Notes under the pieces: generated by a model
The model's input: only the letters and a program-made list of their open reading frames with translations
The model's database searches: none
Told to the model about the DNA's origin: nothing
Part shown: positions 43,404 to 53,674 of the stretch, in pieces
How positions within the stretch are numbered: position 1 is the stretch's first letter
Layout: the number at the start of each line of letters is the position of its first letter
Assembly (NCBI RefSeq): GCF_014203665.1
Contig: NZ_JACHJN010000002.1
Span: 806,001-870,000, forward strand
DNA length: 64,000 bases
Source: Saccharothrix tamanrassetensis
Lineage (GTDB): Bacteria > Actinomycetota > Actinomycetes > Mycobacteriales > Pseudonocardiaceae
Direction of reading: 5' to 3'
Position numbers and translations under genes: made by a program

Positions 43404-46400
43404 CTACTCGAACGCCTTCGCGATCAGCTCGCGCTGCTCCACCTCGTGCACCTTGGACGAACCGGCCGACGGGGCGGCCATCGGGCGCCGCGAGACGCGC
43501 TTGACGGCGAACCGGGACGGCAGCAGCTCGGGCAGCGCCAGGCCCAGGAACGGCCACGCGCCCTGGTTGGCCGGCTCCTCCTGCACCCAGCGGACCTCGG
43601 TCGCGTTCGGGTAGCGCTCCAGCGCCTCCGTCAGCTTCCGGGCCGGCACCGGGTAGAGCTGCTCGACCCGCACCACCGCGGTGTCCTTCACGCCGCGCTT
43701 CTCCTGCTCGGCGGCGAGTTCGTAGTACACCTTGCCGCTGCACAGCACGATCTTCGTGACGCCCTGCGCGTCCGGCCGGGTCGGGTCGTCGATCACCGAG
43801 TGGAAGCGCTCCTCCACGAACGGCTCGACCGGCGACGTGGCCGCCTTCAGGCGCAGCATCGACTTGGGGGTGAACACCACCAGCGGGCGGTTCACGCCGT
43901 CCAGCGCGTGCCGGCGCAGCAGGTGGAAGTAGTTCGCCGGGGTCGACGGCACCGCGATGGTCATCGAGCCCTCCGCGCACAGCTGGAGGAAGCGCTCGAT
44001 GCGGCCCGACGTGTGGTCCGGGCCCTGGCCCTCGTGGCCGTGCGGCAGCAGCAGCACGACGTCGGAGACCTGGCCCCACTTCGCCTCACCGGACGAGATG
44101 AACTCGTCGATGATCGGCTGCGCGCCGTTGACGAAGTCGCCGAACTGCGCCTCCCACAGCACCAGCGCTTCCGGGTTGGCCACCGAGTAGCCGTACTCGA
44201 AGCCCAGCGCCGCGAACTCGGAGAGCACCGAGTCGTAGACCATGAACTTGCCCTGGTCCTCGGACAGGTTCTGCAGCGGCGTGTACTCGGCGGACTTCTT
44301 GCGGTCCACCAGCGTCGCGTGCCGCTGCACGAACGTGCCGCGCCGCGAGTCCTGGCCCGCCAGGCGGACCGTGCGGCCCTCCAGCACCAGCGACCCGAAC
44401 GCCAGCAGCTCGGCGAACGCCCAGTCGATGCCGCCCTCGCGGGCCATCTTCGCGCGCCGCTCCAGCACCGGCTTGACCCGCGGGTGCGGGGTGAACCCGT
44501 CGGGCAGGTCGACGTGCGCGTCGGCGATCTTCTCGATCACCGAGCGGTCGATGCCGGTGGGCAGCTTGGCGGGGACCTGCTGCTCCTCCTCGATCGACGG
44601 CGACATCTTGATCGGGTGCTTCTCCAGCTCGCGCACCTCGTTGAAGACGTGCTCCAGCTGCGAGGAGAAGTCCTGGAGCGCCTTCTCGGCCTCCTCCACC
44701 GAGATGTCGCCGCGACCGATCAGCGACTCGGTGTAGGTCTTGCGCACCGAGCGCTTGGTGTCGATCACGTCGTACATCGCGGGCTGCGTCATCGACGGGT
44801 CGTCGCCCTCGTTGTGACCGCGGCGGCGGTAGCAGACCATGTCGATCACGACGTCCTTGTTGAACGCCTGCCGGTAGTCCACCGCCAGCTTCGCGACCCA
44901 GTAGCACGCCTCCGGGTCGTCGCCGTTCACGTGGAAGACCGGCGCGCCGATCATCTTCGCCACGTCGGTCGAGTACTTCGACGACCGCGAGTTCTCCGGC
45001 GCGGTGGTGAAGCCGACCTGGTTGTTCACCACCACGTGCACCGTGCCGCCGGTGCGGTAGCCGCGCACCAGGGCCAGGTTCAGCGTCTCCGCCACCACGC
45101 CCTGGCCCGCGAACGCCGCGTCGCCGTGCAGGGCGACCGGCAGGACGGTGAAGCCCTCGCCGCCCTTGTCCAGGGTGTCCTGCTTAGCCCGGACGATGCC
45201 CTCCAGCACCGGGTCCACGGCCTCCAGGTGCGACGGGTTGGCGGTCAGCGACACCTTGGTCTCGCCGTCGCCGAACATCCGGAAGTACTTGCCCTCGGCG
45301 CCCAGGTGGTACTTCACGTCACCCGAGCCGTGCGCCTGGCCGGGGTCCAGGTTGCCCTCGAACTCCCGGAAGATCTGCGAGATCGGCTTGCCGACGATGT
45401 TCGCCAGCACGTTCAGCCGGCCGCGGTGCGGCATGCCGATGACGACCTCGTCCAGCTCGTGCTCGGCGGCCTTGTCCAGCACCGCGTCCAGCAGCGGGAT
45501 GACCGTCTCGCCGCCTTCCAGCGAGAACCGCTTCTGGCCGACGTACTTGGTCTGGAGGAACGTCTCGAACGCCTCGGCCGCGTTCAGCTTCGACAGGATG
45601 TACTTCTGCACGGTGGCCGGCGGCTTCTCGTGCGGCACCTCGACCCGTTCCTGGATCCAGAGGCGCTCCTCCGGGTCCAGGATGTGCATGTACTCGACGC
45701 CGACCGTGCGGCAGTACGAGTTGCGCAGCACGCCCAGGATGTCCCGCAGCTTCATCCGCTCCTGGCCCGCGAACCCGCCGACCGGGAACTCCCGGTCCAG
45801 GTCCCACAGGGTCAGCCCGTGCGAGAGCACGTCCAGGTCGCGGTGGCTGCGCTGGCGGTAGTTCAGCGGGTCGGTGTCGGCCATCAGGTGGCCGCGGGTG
45901 CGGAACGCGTCGATCAGCTCGATCACCCGGGCGGTCTTGTCGACCGCGCCCTCGGGGATGTCGGCGACCCAGCGGATCGGCTCGTACGGCAGCCGCAGCG
46001 ACGTGAAGACGTCGTCGTAGAAGCCGTCCTCGCCGAGCAGCAGCTGGTGGATCCGCTTGAGGAACTCGCCGGACTCGGCGCCCTGGATGATGCGGTGGTC
46101 GTAGGTGGAGGTCAGCGTGATGATCTTGCTGACACCCATCTCGACCAGGGCCTGCTCGCTGGTGCCCTGGAAGTGCGCGGGGTACTCCATCGCGCCGACG
46201 CCGATGATCGCGCCCTGCCCGGCGGTGAGCCGCGGCACCGAGTGGTTCGTGCCGATCGTGCCGGGGTTGGTCAGCGAGATGGTGGTGCCGGAGAAGTCCT
46301 CGGTGGTCAGCGAGCCGCCGCGGGCCTTGCGGATCAGGTCCTCGTAGGCCTGCCAGAACTGCGTGAACGTCATGTTCTCGCAGCCCTTGATGGAGGCGAC

Positions 46401-47090
46401 CACCAGCGACCGGGTGCCGTCCTTGCCGGGCAGGTCGATCGCCAGGCCGAAGTTCACGTGCTCGGGCGTGACCACGTGCGGCTTGCCGTTGACGTCGGCG
46501 AAGTGCCGGTTCATGTTCGGGTACGCCTGGAGCGCCCGGACCACCGCGTAGCCGATCAGGTGGGTGAAGGAGACCTTGCCACCGCGGGTGCGCTTGAGGT
46601 GGTTGTTGATCACGATGCGGTTGTCGGCCAGCAGCTTGGCGGGCACGGCGCGCACGCTCGTCGCGGTCGGAACGGTGAGCGACAGCTCCATGTTCTTCGC
46701 GATGGCGGCGGCGGCGCCGCGGAGCTGCTTCTGCTCCTCGCCCGCGGCGGGCTGCACCGGCGCGGCCTTGGCGGCCTGCGCGGGAGCCGGCTTGTTCGTG
46801 GTCGTCGGCAGCGTCGTCGCGGGCTTGGGCGCCGGCGGCTGCTTGGTCACGGCGGCGGTCGGCGCGGTCGGCTTGGTCGCGGTGGCGGTCGGCGCTGCGG
46901 TCGACGTGGTGCTGTTCTCCGCTGCGGCCGCGGTCGTCCCGTTCCCGGACCGCTGCGTCGACTTGTAGTCGGCGAAGAAGTCGTGCCAGGCCGGGTCGAC
47001 GGACGACGGGTCGGCGAGGAACTGCTCGTACATCTCCTCGACCAGCCACTCATTGGGGCCGAACTGCGAAGCAGGAGTGCTGCTGGACAC
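43404..47090 (-). CDS. kgd: multifunctional 2-oxoglutarate decarboxylase/dehydrogenase Kgd (E1-E2 fusion)
   Basis: A 1,228-residue enzyme. Residues 1-40 ([19 protein letters not shown]) are the E1 N-terminal helix that binds regulators; 41-115 is an Ala/Thr/Pro-rich linker; about 120-340 is the succinyltransferase (E2) core with TYDHRIIQG; from about 360 the thiamine-diphosphate E1 part with [14 protein letters not shown] and [10 protein letters not shown]. Kgd decarboxylates 2-oxoglutarate and supports the TCA cycle, and in actinobacteria is inhibited by the FHA protein GarA. GTG 47090. Forms an operon with the small gene downstream. Confidence 0.96.
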   Translation of the reverse strand: MSSSTPASQFGPNEWLVEEMYEQFLADPSSVDPAWHDFFADYKSTQRSGNGTTAAAAENSTTSTAAPTATATKPTAPTAAVTKQPPAPKPATTLPTTTNKPAPAQAAKAAPVQPAAGEEQKQLRGAAAAIAKNMELSLTVPTATSVRAVPAKLLADNRIVINNHLKRTRGGKVSFTHLIGYAVVRALQAYPNMNRHFADVNGKPHVVTPEHVNFGLAIDLPGKDGTRSLVVASIKGCENMTFTQFWQAYEDLIRKARGGSLTTEDFSGTTISLTNPGTIGTNHSVPRLTAGQGAIIGVGAMEYPAHFQGTSEQALVEMGVSKIITLTSTYDHRIIQGAESGEFLKRIHQLLLGEDGFYDDVFTSLRLPYEPIRWVADIPEGAVDKTARVIELIDAFRTRGHLMADTDPLNYRQRSHRDLDVLSHGLTLWDLDREFPVGGFAGQERMKLRDILGVLRNSYCRTVGVEYMHILDPEERLWIQERVEVPHEKPPATVQKYILSKLNAAEAFETFLQTKYVGQKRFSLEGGETVIPLLDAVLDKAAEHELDEVVIGMPHRGRLNVLANIVGKPISQIFREFEGNLDPGQAHGSGDVKYHLGAEGKYFRMFGDGETKVSLTANPSHLEAVDPVLEGIVRAKQDTLDKGGEGFTVLPVALHGDAAFAGQGVVAETLNLALVRGYRTGGTVHVVVNNQVGFTTAPENSRSSKYSTDVAKMIGAPVFHVNGDDPEACYWVAKLAVDYRQAFNKDVVIDMVCYRRRGHNEGDDPSMTQPAMYDVIDTKRSVRKTYTESLIGRGDISVEEAEKALQDFSSQLEHVFNEVRELEKHPIKMSPSIEEEQQVPAKLPTGIDRSVIEKIADAHVDLPDGFTPHPRVKPVLERRAKMAREGGIDWAFAELLAFGSLVLEGRTVRLAGQDSRRGTFVQRHATLVDRKKSAEYTPLQNLSEDQGKFMVYDSVLSEFAALGFEYGYSVANPEALVLWEAQFGDFVNGAQPIIDEFISSGEAKWGQVSDVVLLLPHGHEGQGPDHTSGRIERFLQLCAEGSMTIAVPSTPANYFHLLRRHALDGVNRPLVVFTPKSMLRLKAATSPVEPFVEERFHSVIDDPTRPDAQGVTKIVLCSGKVYYELAAEQEKRGVKDTAVVRVEQLYPVPARKLTEALERYPNATEVRWVQEEPANQGAWPFLGLALPELLPSRFAVKRVSRRPMAAPSAGSSKVHEVEQRELIAKAFE

Positions 47091-47473
47091 GGCTTGCGCT
47101 CGCCTCTATCCATCTCGCTCTTGGTAATGACTCACTCATGGTCAGGCTAGTCCCCCGTCTGGTGCAGTTCACACACAGGAGGGGCCGGGCAACGAGTGCT
47201 CGATCACAGGATCGATCCGGACATCGATCGTTTCAGGGGTGCTCGACCTGTTCTCGGGGTATCAGCCCAGGTCCGTCTCGTTCGGCCGGCCGGTGGACCG
47301 GTTCGCCGACCAGCTTGCCCCATCGACCGGACAACCCGTTCGGGGGTGTGATCCAGCTCCCGCGGGGTGTGGTCCGGCTTCTTCGGACCTCGGTCCGTCG
47401 GTTGCCGGTCCCCCTCGGGCGGCGCCTACCCCGACCGGTCCCGCAGCCGTGAAAGTGGTCGCTACCTGCGTGT
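47091..47473. other. intergenic region upstream of kgd
   Basis: A gap of about 380 bp between the divergent kgd and ArsR operons. It includes clustered GATCGAT-type words near 47190-47232 and CCGGT-rich sequence, but I found no gene, hairpin of note or convincing promoter for kgd. A minus-strand promoter for kgd must lie in the 47100-47200 part. Confidence 0.5.
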
Positions 47474-47535
47474 TCAACGATTTGGTTGACAATGCCGCCG
47501 GCTGGGTCCTATGGTTTGTTCAACCGAGAGGTTGA
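47474..47535 (+). promoter_or_regulatory. promoter with two ArsR-type operators
   Basis: TTGACA (47486-47491) and TATGGT (47510-47515), 18 bases apart, form a good promoter. TCAAC-N6-GTTGA at 47474-47489 overlaps the -35 and TCAACC-GAGA-GGTTGA at 47520-47535 covers the start of transcription; they share the TCAAC/GTTGA half-site. This fits autorepression by the ArsR protein encoded directly downstream. Confidence 0.78.
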
Positions 47536-47549
47536 GTAAGGAGATCGCA

Positions 47550-47933
47550 GTGGAGGACCGGCTTTCGCGGGTGTTTGCGGCGTTGGCGGACCCCATTCGA
47601 CGGGACATGGTGGCTCGGCTGGCGGTCGCGGACGCGACGGTCAACGAGTTGGCCGAGCCCTACGCCGTGACCGTGCAGGCGGTGTCCAAGCACCTGAAGG
47701 TGCTGGAGGACGCCGGGTTGGTCAGTCGGAGTCGGCAGGCCCAGCGGAGGCCCGTGCACCTGGAAGCAGAGGTGTTCGACCTGATGACCAAGTGGATCGA
47801 GCGGTATCGGCGGGAGGCGGAGCAGCGCTACCAGCGGCTGGACGCGGTGCTCGCCCAGATGGCTCGGGAAGACCAGATGGCTCGGGAAGACCCGCAGGAC
47901 GATCGGAACGTTCGAGGAGGAGAAGCGTCATGA
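47550..47933 (+). CDS. ArsR-family regulator
   Basis: A 127-residue winged-helix protein: FAALADPIRRDMVARLAVADATVNELAEPYAVTVQAVSKHLKVLEDAGLV is the ArsR domain with recognition helix. There are no metal-binding CxC residues, as in the subgroup paired with SRPBCC proteins. The tail contains QMARED twice in tandem, an 18-bp duplication. GTG 47550 follows AAGGAG. Its stop overlaps the next gene (ATGA). Confidence 0.92.
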   Translation: MEDRLSRVFAALADPIRRDMVARLAVADATVNELAEPYAVTVQAVSKHLKVLEDAGLVSRSRQAQRRPVHLEAEVFDLMTKWIERYRREAEQRYQRLDAVLAQMAREDQMAREDPQDDRNVRGGEAS

Positions 47934-48421
47934 GCACCACCACGCACCACGAGGTCACCATCACGGCGGACCCGGCACTGCCCACGATCGAGATCGTGCG
48001 CGAGTTCGACGCACCACCGGCCGCCGTGTTCCGGGCGCACGTCGAGCCCGAACTGGTGAAGAAGTGGCTCGGCCCGCGTCGGCTCACCATGGACATCCTG
48101 CGCTGGGAGGCCGAGACCGGCGGCGGCTACCGGTACGTGCACCGGGACGAGAGCGGCGAGTACGGGTTCTACGGCTCGTTCCACGAGGTCCGGCCGGCCG
48201 AGCGGATCGTGCAGACGTTCACCTTCGAGGGCTTCCCGGACGGGGTCTGCCTGGAGACGCTGACCTTCGAGGACCTCGGCGACGGCCGGACCCGGCTGCG
48301 CGGCGTCAGCGTCTTCGAGACCGTCGAAGGCCGCGACGCCGCGATGGCCAGCGGCATGTCCACCGGCGTCACCGAGGGCTACGAGCAACTGGACGAACTG
48401 CTCGCGGGCCAGGACCGGTAG
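47930..48421 (+). CDS. SRPBCC (AHSA1-like) domain protein
   Basis: A 163-residue START/SRPBCC-fold protein: IEIVREFDAPPAAVFRAHVEPELVKKWLGP and the C-terminal helix GMSTGVTEGYEQLDELLAG are typical of AHSA1-like actinobacterial proteins. These bind hydrophobic ligands; the ligand is unknown. Always paired with an ArsR gene, here by a four-base overlap, so it likely belongs to an ArsR-repressed response. Confidence 0.92.
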   Translation: MSTTTHHEVTITADPALPTIEIVREFDAPPAAVFRAHVEPELVKKWLGPRRLTMDILRWEAETGGGYRYVHRDESGEYGFYGSFHEVRPAERIVQTFTFEGFPDGVCLETLTFEDLGDGRTRLRGVSVFETVEGRDAAMASGMSTGVTEGYEQLDELLAGQDR

Positions 48422-48879
48422 CCCGGAACAGGACCGGTAGTCCGAAAACCGAAAAAGTCCGGAATCAACCGGTACCAACCTGCCCGGTCGCCGTGAGTGG
48501 CGTGCCGGGCTCGTTGGCGCGATGCGGCGTGGCGCGGTGTGGAGCGGTGTGGCCGGGTGCGGTGTGGCCGGGCGCGGCGTGGCGGGGGCGCGGCGTGGCT
48601 AGGGGTGGGCGTGGCATGGGCGTGGCGCGGTGCGGCGCGCTGTGGCGGGAGCGGCGTGGCGGAGGCGCGGTGCGGTGTGGCCGGGCGCGGCGGGGCGGGC
48701 ACGGCAGGGCGGGGCATGGCGCAGCAGGGCATGGCGCAGCAGGGCATGGCGCAGCAGGGCATGGCGCAGCAGGGCATGGCGCAGCGAGGCATGGCGCAGC
48801 GAGGCATGGCGCGGTGTGGTGCAGTGTGGTGTGGTGCGAGCCGGCCTGCACCTCCGCCGTTCCGTCGGGGAAGGCGGGC
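48422..48879. other. low-complexity gap between SRPBCC gene and ABC exporter
   Basis: 458 bp of G-rich, low-complexity plus strand built from degenerate GCGGTGTGGCCGGGCGCGG-type words (48510-48700) and the perfect 15-bp array at 48714. Possible frames encode only repetitive peptides of Cys-Ala-Met-Pro or Ala-Trp-Arg type. No gene. Confidence 0.75.
48714..48803. repeat. 15-bp minisatellite, six units
   Basis: GCATGGCGCAGCAGG is repeated four times without change and twice as GCATGGCGCAGCGAG, then decays. The 15-bp period would keep frame if translated, but no start or codon pattern supports a gene. Likely variable between strains. Confidence 0.9.
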
Positions 48880-51800
48880 TCAGCGACCCGGCCGGCCGGC
48901 GTGCTCGGCTTGGTGGTCGTGCTCACCTCCGGTCGCGGGCTCGGTCGCGGTCGCGGTCTTGGGTCCGGTCTCGGCCCTGGTCTCGCCGATGCTGTGGGAC
49001 CACAGCCGGGCGTAGTGGCCGCCTGCCGCCAGCAGCTCGGCGTGCGTGCCCTGTTCGACGATCCGGCCCTGGTCGAGCACGATGATCCGGTCCGCCCGCG
49101 CGGCGGTGGCCAGGCGGTGGGCCACCACGAACGTCGTCCGGGCGCCGGCCAGGTGGTCGCTCGCGGCCAGCACCGCCGACTCGGTCGACGGGTCCAGCGC
49201 GGCGGTCGCCTCGTCCAGCAGCAGCAGGTCCGGCTGCACGAGTTCGGCCCTGGCCAGGGCGACGAGTTGGCGCTGGCCGGCGGACAGCGACTGGCCGCGC
49301 TCGCCCACCTGCTGGTGGAACGCGGCGGGCAGGGCCGCCACCACGGGCAGCGCGCCGACCGCCCGCACGGCCCGCTCGACCTCGGCGTCGGTGGCCGACT
49401 CCTTGCCGTAGGCCACGTTCTCCGCGACGTCGCCGCCGAACAGGTGCGCCTCCTGCGGCACCACGCCCAGCCGCCGGCGGAACGCCGACAGGTCGTAGGA
49501 CTTCACGTCCACGCCGTCCACCAGCACCGCGCCCTCGGTCGCGTCGTAGAACCGCGCCACCAGCTTGACCAGCGTCGACTTGCCCGCGCCGGTCTCGCCG
49601 ACCAACGCGACCGTCTCGCCGGGGGCCACGTGCAGCGTCACGTCCTCCAGCGCCGCACGTGACGTGCCGGGGTAGCGGAACGTCACGTGCCGCAGCTCCA
49701 CCTCGCCGCGCAGCCGCGCCACCGGCACCGGGTCGGCGGCGGGCGGCACGCTGGTCGGCGTGCGCAGCAGGTCGCCGATCCGGACCAGGCCGACGCGGGC
49801 CTGCTGGTAGCCGTCGAACACCCCGGACAGCTGGTACAGCGGCGCGAAGAACAGGCCCAGGTACAGCACGAACGCCAGCAGCACACCGGGCGACAGGGTG
49901 CCCTCGGCCACCCGGTACGCGCCGACCGCGAGGATCGCCGCCTGCGCCACCCCGGACAGCAGCGCCAGGAACGGGAAGTAGGTCGCGATGTACCGCTGCG
50001 CCCTGATCCGGGACCGCCGGTAGGCGTCGCTGCGTGCCGCGAACGCTTGCGCCGACCGCGCCTCCCGCGTGTAGGCCTGCGAGACGCGCAGCCCGGACAC
50101 GTTCTCCTGGAGGTCGGCGTTGACCGCGCTGACCCGTTCCCGCGCCTCGGCGTACGCCTTGGACGACAGCCGCTGGAAGATCACCGTCGCGACCAGCAGG
50201 ACGGGCAGCACGGCCAGCGCCACCAGGGCCAGCGACGGGTCGGTGGCCACCAGCGCCGCCGCGATGCCCGCCACGGTCAGCACGCTGATCACGAACGTGG
50301 TCAGCCCGGTCTGCAGGAAGCTCGACAGCGCGTCCACGTCCGTCGTCATCCGGGTCATGATCCGGCCGGCCATCTCGCGCTCGTAGTAGTCCAGGCCGAG
50401 CCGTTGCAGGTGCGCGTAGCTGCGCACGCGCAGCAGGTACAGCAGGCGCTCGCCGACCCGCGACGTCACCACCGCGCCGGCCGCCGCCGACACCCAGCCC
50501 AGGCCCACCAGCACCAGCCCGATCGCGGACGCCAGCCACAGCCGGCTCGTCTCGCCGCCCACCACGCCCTGGTCGACGCCCAGCCGCACCAGGTTGGGCA
50601 GCACGACCGCGAGCGCCGAGTCGACCAGCAGCAGACCCCCGACGCCCAGCATGGTCCACCGCACCGGGCGCAGCAGGGTGCGCAGCCGGAACCCCGGGTC
50701 GGGCGCGCGCGGGTCCTCCCCGTGCAGGTCCGGTTCCTCCGTGGCGGGCGGCAGGGCGCGCACCCGCGCCATCAGCTCCGGTGTCGGCGGAGTGCCGCCG
50801 AGCAGCGCGGACGTGCCCCGGCCGGCGCCCTTGGCGACCCGGGACGCGCTGACCGCCCGGTTCGCCGCGCGGACCGCCACCTCGTCCTCGTCGGACACCG
50901 GCCACAGCTCCGGGGTGACGCCGTCCGGGCCGGGCTCCAGGGCGGCGTCCGCGCGCGGGTCGACCTGCTCGATCGCGTCACCGGGGCCGGCCAGCAGCTC
51001 CCGGTACAGCGGGCAGCGCTCGGTCAGCTCGTCGTGCGTGCCCACGTCGACCACCGCGCCCGCGTCCAGCACCGCGATCCGGTCGGCCAGCGTCAGCGAC
51101 GACCGGCGGTGCGCGATCAGGATCGTCGTGCGCGCCGCCGTCACCTCGGCCAGCGTGTGGTGGATCGCCGCCTCCGTCGCCGGGTCCACGGCCGAGGTCG
51201 CGTCGTCCAGCACCAGCACGCGCGGATCGGACAGCAGCGCCCGCGCCAGGGCCACCCGCTGCCGCTGGCCGCCGGACAGCGTCAGGCCGCGTTCGCCGAC
51301 CACCGTGTCGTAGCCGTCGGGCAGCGCCGCGATGAACGAGTGCGCCTCGGCCGCCCGCGCGGCGGCCTCGACCTGCTCGTCCGACGCGTCCGGCAGGCCG
51401 TAGGCGATGTTCGCCCGGACCGTGTCGGAGAACAGGAACGCCTCCTCGAACACCACCCCCACGGCCTGCCGCAGCGACTCCAGCCGCAGCTCCCGGACGT
51501 CCACCCCGCCGACCCGGATCGCACCCGCGTGCACGTCGTAGAACCGGGGCAGCAGCAGCGACACCGTCGACTTGCCGGAACCGGCGGTGCCCACGACCGC
51601 CACCGTCTCGCCGGGCGCGATCTTCAGCGACACGTCGGACAGCACCGGCTCGCTGCGCGTGTAGCCGAACGTCACCCCGTCCAGCTCCACCGACACCGGC
51701 CCGGCGGGCACGTCCCGCGCGCCGTCCACCACGTCCGGCTGCGAGTCGATCAGCTCGTACACCCGCTCCACGCCGGCGCGCGCCAGCTGCGCGGTCACCA

Positions 51801-52692
51801 TCAGGCTGGACAGCAGCCGGGTGGGGCCGACCAGGTTCGCCACGTAGGTCGCGAACGCCAGGAACGTGCCCAGCGACACCTCGCCCCGCAGCGCCAGCCA
51901 GCCGCCCAGCGCCAGCACCGCCACCTGGCCGACGAACGGCAGCGCGGTCAGCGTCGCGGTCGGCCGGGACGCCAGCCGGGCGGCCCGCATCCGTTCCGCG
52001 AACAGCGACTCGGCCCGCGACTCCAGCCGGGAGACCTCGCGCGCCTCCTGCCCGAAGCCCTTCACCACGCGCACGCCGGTGACCGTCTCCTCGACGTGCT
52101 GCGCCACGTCGGCCGCCCGCTGCTGCGCCGACCAGGTGGCCGGGAACAGCGTCAGCCGGCTGCGCGCGGCCACGATCGCCACCGCGGGCACCACCACCAG
52201 TGCGATCACCGTGAGCAGCGGGGACAGCCAGAACATCGCCACCAGCGCGGCCACCGCGAACACCACCGTGCCGAACGCCAGCGGTGTCATCGACAGCAGG
52301 CTGTTGACCAGCTGGAGGTCGGTGATCGACCGGGACACCACCTGGCCGGTGCGCAGCGCGTCCTGCTTCTGGCCGTCCAGCCGCTGCACCGCGCCGAACA
52401 CCGCCTGCCGCAGGTCGTGCTGCACGTCGACGGCCAGCCGACCGCCCAGGAAGCGCCGCACGAACGCGGTGCCGAAGGTCAGCAGCTCCAGGCCCACCAG
52501 GACGGCCGCGAGCAGCGTCAGGCGGTCCGTGCGGCCGGCCACGGCGTCGTCCACGGCGAGCTTGATCAGCAGCGGCGAGACCGCCTGCAGGCCCACCCCG
52601 ACGACGGCGGCCAGCACCGACCACACCACCAGCGACCGGTGCTTCCAGCACGCCGTGGCGAGTCGGCGGATCCATCCGGGGGTCTGCGTCAC
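48880..52692 (-). CDS. fused heterodimer-type ABC exporter (TMD-NBD-TMD-NBD)
   Basis: A protein of about 1,270 residues carrying two full exporter halves. Half 1: six helices, then GTAGSGKST, LSGGQRQR and LDDATSAVDP, with Asp where the catalytic Glu should be. Half 2 (from about residue 670): six helices, GETGAGKST, LSAGQRQL and LLLDEATAALD with Glu intact. This gives one degenerate and one consensus ATP site, as in heterodimeric multidrug exporters; M. tuberculosis Rv0194 is a comparable fusion. Substrate unknown. Start could be GTG 52692, 52701 or 52722; a terminator ends 18 bp before the last. Confidence 0.92.
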   Translation of the reverse strand: MTQTPGWIRRLATACWKHRSLVVWSVLAAVVGVGLQAVSPLLIKLAVDDAVAGRTDRLTLLAAVLVGLELLTFGTAFVRRFLGGRLAVDVQHDLRQAVFGAVQRLDGQKQDALRTGQVVSRSITDLQLVNSLLSMTPLAFGTVVFAVAALVAMFWLSPLLTVIALVVVPAVAIVAARSRLTLFPATWSAQQRAADVAQHVEETVTGVRVVKGFGQEAREVSRLESRAESLFAERMRAARLASRPTATLTALPFVGQVAVLALGGWLALRGEVSLGTFLAFATYVANLVGPTRLLSSLMVTAQLARAGVERVYELIDSQPDVVDGARDVPAGPVSVELDGVTFGYTRSEPVLSDVSLKIAPGETVAVVGTAGSGKSTVSLLLPRFYDVHAGAIRVGGVDVRELRLESLRQAVGVVFEEAFLFSDTVRANIAYGLPDASDEQVEAAARAAEAHSFIAALPDGYDTVVGERGLTLSGGQRQRVALARALLSDPRVLVLDDATSAVDPATEAAIHHTLAEVTAARTTILIAHRRSSLTLADRIAVLDAGAVVDVGTHDELTERCPLYRELLAGPGDAIEQVDPRADAALEPGPDGVTPELWPVSDEDEVAVRAANRAVSASRVAKGAGRGTSALLGGTPPTPELMARVRALPPATEEPDLHGEDPRAPDPGFRLRTLLRPVRWTMLGVGGLLLVDSALAVVLPNLVRLGVDQGVVGGETSRLWLASAIGLVLVGLGWVSAAAGAVVTSRVGERLLYLLRVRSYAHLQRLGLDYYEREMAGRIMTRMTTDVDALSSFLQTGLTTFVISVLTVAGIAAALVATDPSLALVALAVLPVLLVATVIFQRLSSKAYAEARERVSAVNADLQENVSGLRVSQAYTREARSAQAFAARSDAYRRSRIRAQRYIATYFPFLALLSGVAQAAILAVGAYRVAEGTLSPGVLLAFVLYLGLFFAPLYQLSGVFDGYQQARVGLVRIGDLLRTPTSVPPAADPVPVARLRGEVELRHVTFRYPGTSRAALEDVTLHVAPGETVALVGETGAGKSTLVKLVARFYDATEGAVLVDGVDVKSYDLSAFRRRLGVVPQEAHLFGGDVAENVAYGKESATDAEVERAVRAVGALPVVAALPAAFHQQVGERGQSLSAGQRQLVALARAELVQPDLLLLDEATAALDPSTESAVLAASDHLAGARTTFVVAHRLATAARADRIIVLDQGRIVEQGTHAELLAAGGHYARLWSHSIGETRAETGPKTATATEPATGGEHDHQAEHAGRPGR

Positions 52693-52740
52693 GGGATCCA
52701 CATTAGGTCGGTCCACCGACACGGCCGGGGTCCAAAAGCT

Positions 52741-52778
52741 GAGAGGACCGTCTCCAAATCTCAGGAGACGGTCCTCTC
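52741..52778 (-). terminator. Rho-independent terminator of the ABC-2 operon
   Basis: GAGAGGACCGTCTCC pairs perfectly over 15 bp with 52764-52778 around an 8-base loop; on the minus strand it is followed by AGCTTTTGG. It lies 17 bp past the permease stop. Confidence 0.9.
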
Positions 52779-52795
52779 GGTGGAGGTTCGCCGGA

Positions 52796-53674
52796 TCAGG
52801 TGATGTCCTTGCGCTGGGTGACGGCCCAGCCGCCCAGGAAGAACAGCGCGGTCCAGGCCAGGAAGATCAACCCGCTGAGCCACCAGTCGAACGCGCCCAG
52901 CGCGCCCGCGATGGCCCGCAGCACGTCCTCCAGGTCCTCCGGCACCACGCCCGCCGTGGACAGGAACAGCGACGACGCCACCGAGCCGGTCAGGCCGTTC
53001 ACCGAGCCGTTGGGCAGGAAGCCGATCAGCTCCGGCAGGCCCTGCGTGCTGACCACCAGCTGGATGCCGTTCTCGATGATCAGCATGTAGAGCACCAGCA
53101 CCACGGTGGTGCCGACCGGGCTGGTCATCAGCGCGCCGACGCCCACGCCGAACATCGTCATCAGCACCGACGACAGCACGCCCACGCCGGCCAGCGCCAG
53201 CCAGCCGCCCGCCGACGGCAGCGCGCTGGCGTCCGAGGTGAGCGCGACGCCGATGCTCACCGCCGCCACGATCGCCAGGCCGTAGATCGCACCCCACAGC
53301 ACGTAGACGATCAGCTTCGAGCTCAGCGCGGAGACCCGGTTCGGCGAGGTCAGGAAGGTGGTGGTGATGGTCTTGCGGTTGATCTCGTTGGAGATCGCCA
53401 GCCCGCCGAAGATCATCGGGAAGACGGTCGCGATGTTGATGCTGCGCGCCATCCCGAACAGCGCGACCTGCCACTGCGACGGGTCGATGCCGAGGATCCG
53501 GGTCAGCTCCTCGGCCTCCCTGCCGCTGACCGCGTCCATGATGTTCTTGCCGACGAACCCGGTGCCCAGCGCCCAGCCCAGGGCGATCAGCACGGTCGGG
53601 ATCATCAGGCCCCACCACAGGCCCGTGGTGGTCGTCTTGCGGAATTCCGCCTTGATCAGGTTGCCCAGCATCAC
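52796..53674 (-). CDS. ABC-2 type transporter permease
   Basis: A 292-residue permease with six hydrophobic segments. IKAEFRKTTTTGLWWGLMIP at the N-terminus and FGGLAISNEINRKTITTTFLTSP are typical of ABC-2 subunits that pair with CcmA-like ATPases. GTG 53674 overlaps the stop of the ATPase gene (ATG 53671 also possible). The exported substrate is unknown. Confidence 0.9.
   Translation of the reverse strand: MMLGNLIKAEFRKTTTTGLWWGLMIPTVLIALGWALGTGFVGKNIMDAVSGREAEELTRILGIDPSQWQVALFGMARSINIATVFPMIFGGLAISNEINRKTITTTFLTSPNRVSALSSKLIVYVLWGAIYGLAIVAAVSIGVALTSDASALPSAGGWLALAGVGVLSSVLMTMFGVGVGALMTSPVGTTVVLVLYMLIIENGIQLVVSTQGLPELIGFLPNGSVNGLTGSVASSLFLSTAGVVPEDLEDVLRAIAGALGAFDWWLSGLIFLAWTALFFLGGWAVTQRKDIT

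Noticed and set aside
43122-47150. 1,342-codon open frame on the plus strand
   Set aside because: Lies antisense to kgd; composition (His, Arg, Leu, Val repeats) is that of a reverse-complement frame. Kgd is certain.
48714-48803. CRISPR array
   Set aside because: Units of 15 bp are contiguous without spacers and no cas genes are present.
48379-48926. Cys-Ala-Met-Pro repeat protein frames
   Set aside because: Translations of a 15-bp minisatellite; no ribosome binding site and no non-repetitive core.
49687-52803. 1,038-codon plus-strand open frame
   Set aside because: Antisense to the fused ABC exporter; no recognisable domain, extremely rich in Arg, Gln, His and Gly.
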